NCBI GenBank assembly: GCA_030636485.1 | Contig: DAOVWV010000135.1 | Span: forward strand, 1 to 5,523 | DNA: 5,523 nucleotides | Origin: Methyloprofundus sp. | GTDB taxonomy: Bacteria; Pseudomonadota; Gammaproteobacteria; Methylococcales; Methylomonadaceae | Reading direction: 5' to 3' | Part shown: one piece after another, positions 1 to 5,523 of the stretch | Layout: every line of letters begins with the position of its first letter | How positions within the stretch are numbered: the first letter of the stretch is position 1 | Position numbers and translations under genes: made by a program | Notes under the pieces: model-generated | Database searches by the model: none | The model's input: only the letters and a program-made list of their open reading frames with translations | Told to the model about the DNA's origin: nothing

Positions 1-12
1 AATCGCGATCAT
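1..12 (-). CDS. Possible start of next gene, surE by synteny (partial)
   Basis: An ATG at 10-12 on the minus strand overlaps the TGA stop of truD as ATGA, the usual four-base arrangement of translationally coupled genes. Only four codons (Met-Ile-Ala-Ile) lie inside the window, so the product cannot be identified from sequence. In many gammaproteobacteria the gene after ispD-ispF-truD is surE, a survival-related 5'-nucleotidase, whose N-terminus is short and hydrophobic before an SNDDG motif; that is compatible but not shown here. No clear Shine-Dalgarno sequence precedes it. The assignment rests on synteny alone. Confidence 0.3.
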
Positions 13-1037
13 GCGACCCGAACAATTTCCCTTAATAATGCAGTTGCATAACTTCCTGCATTCAAGGTAAAACTTAATTCCAGGCAATTTGCATCAACAA
101 ATTGCCATTGCAATGCCTGTATATGACTGCGCAATGCTCTGCGATCCTGCTCCATACCAAAGGCACATAGGCCTTGCGCTAAATCACTATATTCAGCAAT
201 CACTTGCTTTTCCAGTACAGCGACTGCTGCGGACACCTGCCCCTCACCTTTACCCCATAGACTCCCAGTCGGGTGTAAATCCAATTGCGCCACTCGTTGT
301 AAAATAGACTCATCCAGCGTTTCAGCTTGAAAGAAGCCATGAGAATCATCAAACATCAATACATCACCGGGCAAGGCTTTATTCCAGCTATTATTCGCAA
401 CCCTTACACTGAGTATATGGTTAAATAAATAAGAGCGTGCTGCCGATAAATACAGACTACGCTGATTACGTGATACTTTTTCACCAGCAAATAAAGCAAG
501 CGCCTTAGCTATATTACCCCCTTCACGCCCAAAACGCTGCTCACCAAAATAATTGGGTACGCCTTGTAACTTGATGGTTTGCAATTGCTGCTCTAAAAGT
601 GACTTATCACCCGACCAGTCACGGACGCGCAAAATAAACTGGTTGCCTGCCAATGAGCCACGTTTTAATTTTTTACTGTGCCTTGTGGCCTGTAATACCT
701 TAATGGTTTCCGAGTTTAGCCCCTGCCAATCAGGGTCAGGCTTACCTGGCAACCAGACACTAAACCATTGCGTGGTGCGTGCATGGCGATCCTTTAGACC
801 CGCATAGCTAACATCACGCTGCCTGACACCCGCAAAGCGAGCAAGCAACCTGGCAACATAATCAGTATTTTCCGAGCATTTTTCTATCAGTAAAAAAGCA
901 TGCTCTCCAGTACCTGACAACTCAAAAGATTGAATTTCATTGACGATAAAATCATCGGGGGCTTGGCGGATAAGTCCCTGACTTTGAGCACCGCCATAGG
1001 CGTAGCTCCAATCAGGTAATGCTGTATAAGAATTCAA
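9..1037 (-). CDS. truD: tRNA pseudouridine(13) synthase TruD
   Basis: TruD converts uridine 13 in the D-arm of certain tRNAs, such as tRNA-Glu, to pseudouridine in the cytoplasm. The 342-residue product is close to the E. coli length (349). It carries the family motif YAGLKDRHA (residues 78-86), with the expected catalytic aspartate at D83, and the NYFGEQRFG motif (162-170) ahead of the TruD-specific inserted domain. A C-terminal GSYATALLREI segment (328-338) corresponds to GSFATSVVREL in E. coli. The start is a TTG at 1035-1037. The frame is open upstream to a TAG at 1131-1133, but no ATG or GTG occurs there, and the N-terminal length from this TTG fits E. coli TruD. No Shine-Dalgarno sequence is visible; the bases before the TTG are C-rich. 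ispF lies 100 nt upstream with a GC hairpin between. The function is secure; the exact start is less so. Confidence 0.96.
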   Translation of the reverse strand: MNSYTALPDWSYAYGGAQSQGLIRQAPDDFIVNEIQSFELSGTGEHAFLLIEKCSENTDYVARLLARFAGVRQRDVSYAGLKDRHARTTQWFSVWLPGKPDPDWQGLNSETIKVLQATRHSKKLKRGSLAGNQFILRVRDWSGDKSLLEQQLQTIKLQGVPNYFGEQRFGREGGNIAKALALFAGEKVSRNQRSLYLSAARSYLFNHILSVRVANNSWNKALPGDVLMFDDSHGFFQAETLDESILQRVAQLDLHPTGSLWGKGEGQVSAAVAVLEKQVIAEYSDLAQGLCAFGMEQDRRALRSHIQALQWQFVDANCLELSFTLNAGSYATALLREIVRVA

Positions 1038-1115
1038 GGGATGGGGTGGGTTTGATAAAAAATGACAAGTGAAATAAGCATAAAGCGCACTCCATGCACC
1101 CTTGCCTGAAATTTT

Positions 1116-1131
1116 GGGGCGTAAAAGCCCC
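1116..1131 (-). repeat. GC-rich hairpin between ispF and truD
   Basis: GGGGC at 1116-1120 and GCCCC at 1127-1131 form a perfect 5-bp stem with a 6-nt loop, seven nucleotides after the ispF stop codon. On the transcribed minus strand the stem is followed by AAAATTT rather than a run of T, so it is a poor intrinsic terminator. It may be an attenuator or a 3' stabilising element that lowers truD expression relative to ispF. Only the symmetry is seen; the role is inferred. Confidence 0.4.
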
Positions 1132-1137
1132 TACCTT

Positions 1138-1611
1138 CTATTTAGAAATAAGCACAACCGCTTGCACGGCAATCCCTTCTTTTCGCCCTTCAAAGCCTAG
1201 CTTTTCAGTAGTGGTTGCCTTGACATTAATACTATCCACATCAACGCATAAATCTGCCGCAATATTTTCACACATCGCGACGATATGAGGTGCCATTTTA
1301 GGTGCCTGAGCGATAATAGTAATATCAGCATTACCCAGATTATAGCCTTTTTCCTGCACGATACTATAGACATGACGCAACAAAACACGACTATCAGCAC
1401 CTTTGAATTCAGGGTCAGTATCAGGAAAATGCTTGCCTATATCACCCAGAGCCGCTGCACCTAGTAATGCATCACATAAGGCATGCAATACCACATCACC
1501 ATCTGAGTGCGCTTCCAGGCCTTGCTCATAATCTATCTTTACACCGCCTAAAATCACATCGCCTTGATCGACAAAACGGTGTACATCATAACCTTGTCCA
1601 ACTCGTATCAT
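1138..1611 (-). CDS. ispF: 2-C-methyl-D-erythritol 2,4-cyclodiphosphate synthase IspF
   Basis: IspF catalyses the fifth step of the MEP isoprenoid pathway. It cyclises 4-diphosphocytidyl-methylerythritol 2-phosphate to methylerythritol 2,4-cyclodiphosphate and releases CMP. The 157-residue product is near the E. coli length (159). It has the metal ligands of the GYDVHRF motif (D9, H11) and H43, the HSDGD motif (35-39) at the active site, [11 protein letters not shown] (57-67), and the [11 protein letters not shown] block (133-143) that contacts the CDP moiety. The ATG shares its A with the last base of the ispD TAA stop (TAATG). A GGAG sits 8 nt upstream, inside ispD, so both internal initiation and translational coupling are possible. 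The family forms homotrimers with active sites at subunit interfaces. All catalytic positions appear intact. Confidence 0.98.
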   Translation of the reverse strand: MIRVGQGYDVHRFVDQGDVILGGVKIDYEQGLEAHSDGDVVLHALCDALLGAAALGDIGKHFPDTDPEFKGADSRVLLRHVYSIVQEKGYNLGNADITIIAQAPKMAPHIVAMCENIAADLCVDVDSINVKATTTEKLGFEGRKEGIAVQAVVLISK

Positions 1612-2309
1612 TATTGTTGCTCCAAATAAAATTGTGCTAAAGCCAAATCCTCAGGGCGGGTAATTTTTAAATTATCAGACCGACCCGCAATAATCTTAGG
1701 CTGTTTACCTTGCAATTCCATCGCACTGGCATCATCCGTCATCACCCAGCCTTTGTCTGCCGCTTCTTGCAAGGCATTTTTTAAGGCTTGATAGCGAAAC
1801 ATTTGTGGCGTTAACGCACGCCAAATCTTACTTCTATCGACCGTATCCGTTATCGCTAAATTTTCATTTACAGCCTTTAAAGTATCATGTGAAGCCAAAG
1901 CCAATATCCCCCCCACCTCATGCTCAGTTAAATCATTGATCAATAATTCAACATCACTTTGCGTAATACAGGGACGCGCCGCATCATGCACCAGAACCCA
2001 GTCATCCTTATCTGCCTTGTCAGCAATTGAGTCTAAAGCGGATAACACAGAATCAGCTCGTTCTTTCCCTCCCGCTGCGGTGAGAATACGTGAATTTCTG
2101 GATATGTCCAGATTAGGCCAGTAAGGGTCTTCTTTAGAGATGGCAACGACGACAGCTGATAATTGTTTAACTTGCAATAAACGCGTTAAAGTTTGCTCTA
2201 TCACCGTTGTGCCATTTAATGCCAGGTATTGTTTAGGGCGATCTGCTTGCATACGCTTGCCCACACCTGCTGCTGGGACTATCCCCCAGTATTTATTATT
2301 TTTAGTCAT
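1611..2309 (-). CDS. ispD: 2-C-methyl-D-erythritol 4-phosphate cytidylyltransferase IspD
   Basis: IspD transfers CMP from CTP to methylerythritol 4-phosphate, the third step of the MEP pathway. The start chosen gives 232 residues (E. coli 236). The CTP-binding signature PAAGVGKRM (12-20) is followed by PKQYL with K26. Next come VLVHDAARP (105-113), [16 protein letters not shown] (156-171) with the substrate-contacting arginine R159, and [11 protein letters not shown] (212-222) with K215. An in-frame ATG at 2352-2354 would add 15 residues with no family counterpart. The ATG at 2307-2309 puts PAAG at the usual distance from the N-terminus, so it is preferred, although neither start has a good Shine-Dalgarno sequence. 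ftsB ends 72 nt upstream (27 nt from the longer start). The downstream end overlaps ispF by one base, linking two enzymes of one pathway. Confidence 0.96.
   Translation of the reverse strand: MTKNNKYWGIVPAAGVGKRMQADRPKQYLALNGTTVIEQTLTRLLQVKQLSAVVVAISKEDPYWPNLDISRNSRILTAAGGKERADSVLSALDSIADKADKDDWVLVHDAARPCITQSDVELLINDLTEHEVGGILALASHDTLKAVNENLAITDTVDRSKIWRALTPQMFRYQALKNALQEAADKGWVMTDDASAMELQGKQPKIIAGRSDNLKITRPEDLALAQFYLEQQ
1620..1623 (-). promoter_or_regulatory. Ribosome binding site of ispF
   Basis: On the minus strand GGAG lies 8 nt before the ispF ATG, within the final codons of ispD. It fixes the ispF start and explains how the one-base overlapping cistron is translated. Confidence 0.65.
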
Positions 2310-2381
2310 CGTAGGTTTGTTTTTTGGAAGGAGGCTATCTGAAATAACTATCATGCCAGAATGTAGGAATAATACCTGTAT

Positions 2382-2660
2382 TTATAAAGACGGCTCAATA
2401 ACTTGAAAAAAAGTCTCTTCTTTTTTAATCAAGCCCAAGTCATGGCGCGCAATTTCCTCTATGGCTTCTTTTCCTTTACGCAGATCCAAAACCTCTGCTT
2501 CAAGCAATTTATTACGCTGCCGTTTATTGTTCAGCTGTTGCTGTAAAGACTCAAGTTGCTGCTGATAGTCTCGGTTTTGCTGAATACTTCCATCCCCATA
2601 CCATAAACGATATTGCAATAATGAAATCAATATAAAAATAAAAGCAATAAGAATTTTAAT
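2382..2660 (-). CDS. ftsB: Cell division protein FtsB, probable ATT start
   Basis: FtsB is a small bitopic inner-membrane protein that joins FtsL and FtsQ in the divisome. The product shows LLQYRLWYGDGS (residues 14-25), like E. coli LQYSLWFGKNG. A glutamine-rich coiled coil (about 28-62) follows, then the conserved tail GKEAIEEIARHDLGLIKKEE (63-82) ending TFFQV. The first NUG codon is a TTG at 2628-2630; it gives 82 residues and removes half the membrane helix. The frame is open upstream only to a TGA at 2664-2666. The ATT at 2658-2660 adds ten hydrophobic residues (IKILIAFIFI), places LQY at residues 15-17 exactly as in E. coli, and follows an AGGTGA site. I therefore call an ATT start and 92 residues. 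The identity is strong; the start is inferred. Other ATT or ATA codons (2652, 2646, 2637, 2631) are less well spaced. The 116-residue gene ends 22 nt upstream. Confidence 0.9.
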   Translation of the reverse strand: MKILIAFIFILISLLQYRLWYGDGSIQQNRDYQQQLESLQQQLNNKRQRNKLLEAEVLDLRKGKEAIEEIARHDLGLIKKEETFFQVIEPSL

Positions 2661-2663
2661 ATG

Positions 2664-2669
2664 TCACCT
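2664..2669 (-). promoter_or_regulatory. Ribosome binding site deciding the ftsB start
   Basis: On the minus strand AGGTGA matches six bases complementary to the usual 16S rRNA 3' end (the AGGTGA of TAAGGAGGTGATC). It lies 3 nt before the ATT at 2658-2660. Aligned to the anti-Shine-Dalgarno sequence, the GGAGG core would end about 6 nt from the ATT, a normal distance. It is more than 30 nt from the TTG at 2630, too far to serve it. Confidence 0.6.
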
Positions 2670-2682
2670 ACGCCCCTTGCCA

Positions 2683-3033
2683 CTACACACAATCCCCACC
2701 TGATATATCAAAGCGCCACTGCTCACCATCCAGAATTGCAATGGTTCCACCTGTCGCATACTGCCCAACAATAACAGGTAAACAAGCACCCACTGCCGGA
2801 ATGGGGCTATGAGCCATAGTTAAAGTATGAGAACGTCCATTCTTTAATCTAACAGTTACCCGCCAATTGAGATAACTGCCACTCACTCTAGGCAGGTTGA
2901 TTAATTTTTCCTCAACGCCTGTTATCACTACCCACTCTTTATGAGCCTCTTTCAGTTCCATTATTTCCGAGTAGTCATTATATAAATATAAGCCACCGAG
3001 AAACAATAAAGCGATAAAAATGTATTTTACCAA
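2683..3033 (-). CDS. Unrecognised small membrane-anchored protein upstream of ftsB
   Basis: I do not recognise this 116-residue protein. It has one N-terminal hydrophobic segment (YIFIALLFLGGLYLY, about residues 4-18) after a single Lys, which looks like a membrane anchor or uncleaved signal. A short acidic/amphipathic stretch follows (20-33). The rest appears beta-rich: WVVITGVEEK (34-43), NWRVTVRLKNGRSHTL (56-71), ACLPVIVGQYATGGTIAILD (83-102) and QWRF (105-108). Cysteines are at 84 and 115. The soluble part would be periplasmic if the anchor is type II. The start is a TTG (3031-3033) with AGGGA 5 nt upstream; the frame is closed by a TGA at 3052-3054 and contains no ATG or GTG, so TTG is the only NUG start near the N-terminus. 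It ends 22 nt before ftsB, which suggests co-transcription. No function can be assigned. Confidence 0.75.
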   Translation of the reverse strand: MVKYIFIALLFLGGLYLYNDYSEIMELKEAHKEWVVITGVEEKLINLPRVSGSYLNWRVTVRLKNGRSHTLTMAHSPIPAVGACLPVIVGQYATGGTIAILDGEQWRFDISGGDCV

Positions 3034-3126
3034 AGTCTTCCCTGCATAAACTCACTAAGGAGCGAAAATTCAATAATACCCGCTCTTAAGGGATAAAACC
3101 ATCTTAATTCCACGAAATTCTGAGAC

Positions 3127-3167
3127 TCTTCCGTATTTATAAATACTGGTTGGCTAACTTCGGAAGA
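3127..3167 (-). repeat. Nested inverted repeats over the stop codon of the DUF4240 gene
   Basis: TCTTCCG at 3127-3133 and CGGAAGA at 3161-3167 are perfect 7-bp arms around a 27-nt loop. Inside, 3133-3146 is a perfect 14-bp palindrome (GTATTTATAAATAC) containing the TAA stop of the DUF4240 gene. The two structures share G3133, so they would compete. On the minus strand no T-run follows, so this is not a classic intrinsic terminator; mRNA 3' stabilisation is possible. Confidence 0.4.
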
Positions 3168-3622
3168 TATTTTTTAGTTAATTCCACATCATCAAAATCC
3201 CACTCAAGGCCCAATGGCCCACCAAGTCCATTAAACTTAATCCTAGGAATCACACTTCCAGTCATCTCTTCATATAAATCCTGAGCAATATAAGCAAAGG
3301 ATTCATTCTGAATTTCAGTACGCTCACTAAAATCAGCCAAAGAATCTGGATCTTTAATAGCGCTTTCGTAAATCTTTTTTCCTTTAGATATTAGTCCATA
3401 TCTAAAATCGATAAAACCATCACCTGAACACCCACTGCCAATTATATAAGCCGCTCCCCACAACTTCCACAGGCAAGCTCGTTGATACAGTTTATCAAAA
3501 TACTCCTGAAAAGAGACTATTTCGGTCGGTGAAAGTTGCTTCAATACTTTGCGAATGGCACTCACGGGCTCATTCGATGCCTTTCCTTTTTCGATAATCT
3601 CCCAAAATTCATCAATAATCAT
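3137..3622 (-). CDS. DUF4240-family protein of unknown function
   Basis: The 161-residue protein resembles the DUF4240 family from memory: an N-terminal FWEIIE helix (6-11), LSPTEIVSFQEYFDKLYQRA (30-49), and a core WKLWGAAYIIGSGCSGDGFI (52-71) followed by DFRYGLISKGKKIYESAIKD (72-91) and PDSLAD (92-97). The C-terminus has GLEWDFDD (138-145) and a lysine-rich end. No signal peptide or membrane segment is seen, so it is probably cytoplasmic. The family has no biochemical function I can name with confidence. The ATG is supported by AGGGGA 6 nt upstream (3629-3634), and the gene has its own strong-looking promoter at 3646-3673. It stands between eno and ftsB, which are adjacent in Pseudomonas-type gene orders. 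Its codons look more AT-rich than those of eno or truD. Recent insertion is a reasonable inference, not proven. Confidence 0.85.
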   Translation of the reverse strand: MIIDEFWEIIEKGKASNEPVSAIRKVLKQLSPTEIVSFQEYFDKLYQRACLWKLWGAAYIIGSGCSGDGFIDFRYGLISKGKKIYESAIKDPDSLADFSERTEIQNESFAYIAQDLYEEMTGSVIPRIKFNGLGGPLGLEWDFDDVELTKKYLPKLANQYL

Positions 3623-3645
3623 TAGATTTCCCCTAAGTTAATTGA

Positions 3646-3673
3646 ATTTTAGTACTCAGATGATGCCTGTCAA
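3646..3673 (-). promoter_or_regulatory. Sigma70-type promoter of the DUF4240 gene
   Basis: On the minus strand a perfect -35 TTGACA (3668-3673) is separated by 16 nt from the -10 TAAAAT (3646-3651, five of six consensus bases). Transcription would begin near 3639, giving a leader of roughly 17 nt that contains the AGGGGA ribosome-binding site (3629-3634). The layout is internally consistent and suggests transcription independent of eno. Confidence 0.7.
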
Positions 3674-3728
3674 AGAATACACCACCTTGAAGCCGAACAA
3701 AAATCCTGCGCGACCTGGTATATTCTTT
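3672..3728 (-). repeat. 13-bp inverted repeat touching the -35 box
   Basis: The arms are 3672-3684 (AAAGAATACACCA) and 3716-3728 (TGGTATATTCTTT), with one mismatch in 13 and a 31-nt loop. In minus-strand RNA the mismatch becomes a G-U wobble, so an eno read-through transcript would form an unbroken 13-bp stem. The proximal arm overlaps two bases of the DUF4240 -35 hexamer. It may be a split operator or a processing/terminator hairpin for eno; no clean T-run follows. Confidence 0.5.
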
Positions 3729-3741
3729 TCCGGCAATCACC

Positions 3742-3772
3742 TATACTTCGCACCGTCACCGTACGAAGTATA
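3742..3772. repeat. 9-bp inverted repeat with tandem CACCGT loop
   Basis: TATACTTCG (3742-3750) and CGAAGTATA (3764-3772) are perfect inverted arms. The 13-nt loop is two exact tandem copies of CACCGT (3751-3756 and 3757-3762) plus an A. There is no adjacent T-run on either strand, so a protein-binding or recombination-type site is as plausible as an RNA hairpin. Confidence 0.5.
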
Positions 3773-3819
3773 ATAAACAGGCATAATAACACCCATTCAA
3801 TGAATACTTCACCACAAAG

Positions 3820-3835
3820 CTCACGCTACTCACGC
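3820..3835. repeat. Direct repeat CTCACGC with 2-nt spacer
   Basis: CTCACGC occurs at 3820-3826 and again at 3829-3835, a period of 9 nt, some 40 nt beyond the eno stop codon. The spacing is close to, but not exactly, one helical turn. It is short and could be chance. Confidence 0.3.
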
Positions 3836-3871
3836 AAACTTCGTGATGTTTTTATCGAACTTTTCTGAACC

Positions 3872-5523
<1,652 letters not shown>

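Larger units (their letters stand above)
3623..3871. other. Repeat-rich eno/DUF4240 intergenic region
   Basis: This 249-nt gap is the longest non-coding stretch in the window. From the eno side it contains the CTCACGC direct repeat, a small ATTCA-A-TGAAT palindrome (3795-3805), the TATACTTCG dyad, the 13-bp inverted repeat and the DUF4240 promoter. No canonical rho-independent terminator for eno is visible, and no tRNA or transposon end was recognised. Confidence 0.6.

Noticed and set aside
1197..1400. A 67-codon minus-strand frame inside ispF.
   Set aside because: It is an out-of-frame shadow of ispF with low-complexity composition; ispF has full motif support.
2140..2406. An 88-codon plus-strand frame across the ispD start and ftsB end.
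   Set aside because: It is antisense to well-supported genes and shows no family motif.
3027..3047. A six-codon ATG reading frame overlapping the TTG start of the 116-residue gene, a possible leader peptide.
   Set aside because: It has no convincing ribosome-binding site of its own and such short frames arise easily by chance.
3742..3772. Resemblance of the ACTTCG...CGAAGT dyad to a lox-like recombination site.
   Set aside because: loxP has 13-bp arms around an 8-bp spacer; here the arms are 9 bp with a 13-bp spacer and no recombinase gene is nearby.
3653..3868. A plus-strand frame open from 3653 to a TGA at 3868, with an ATG at 3800 giving a 22-residue peptide.
   Set aside because: It has no Shine-Dalgarno sequence, runs through the repeats and opposes all other genes; about 70 open codons is within chance and no family is recognised.

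Overview
This looks like a chromosomal housekeeping segment from a gammaproteobacterium of moderate-to-low GC. All recognisable genes lie on the minus strand. In transcription order they are kdsA (3' part), eno, a DUF4240-type gene, an unrecognised membrane-anchored gene, ftsB, ispD, ispF and truD, with a probable next start codon (surE by synteny) at the very edge. The backbone kdsA-eno-ftsB-ispD-ispF-truD-surE is the order known from Pseudomonas-like gammaproteobacteria. The host cannot be placed to genus by eye; a methanotroph- or Thiotrichales-like lineage is only a guess.

Right part (3872-5523): the last 114 codons of kdsA (Kdo-8-phosphate synthase) are followed 23 nt later by a complete eno (enolase). 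These two are probably co-transcribed; enolase makes the phosphoenolpyruvate that KdsA consumes.

Middle (2683-3871): two extra genes separate eno from ftsB, which are neighbours in the Pseudomonas-type arrangement. The first encodes a 161-residue DUF4240-like protein with a very good sigma70-type promoter of its own (TTGACA, 16 nt, TAAAAT). The second encodes a 116-residue protein with one N-terminal membrane segment and a TTG start. The 249-nt eno/DUF4240 gap is rich in inverted and tandem repeats, and one inverted repeat touches the promoter's -35 box.

Left part (1-2660): ftsB (divisome), ispD and ispF (two steps of the MEP isoprenoid pathway, coupled by a TAATG overlap) and truD (tRNA pseudouridine-13 synthase), with a short GC hairpin between ispF and truD.

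The most notable reading is the start of ftsB. The first NUG codon would cut the transmembrane helix in half. An in-frame ATT ten codons upstream restores the whole helix, matches the E. coli FtsB N-terminal length and sits at the right distance from an AGGTGA ribosome-binding site. With the TTG starts of truD and the 116-residue gene, three of the six genes whose starts are clear or constrained begin without ATG. I see no mobile element, CRISPR array, RNA gene or obvious new multi-gene system; the unusual material is the two-gene insertion with its repeat-rich leader and the start-codon choices.
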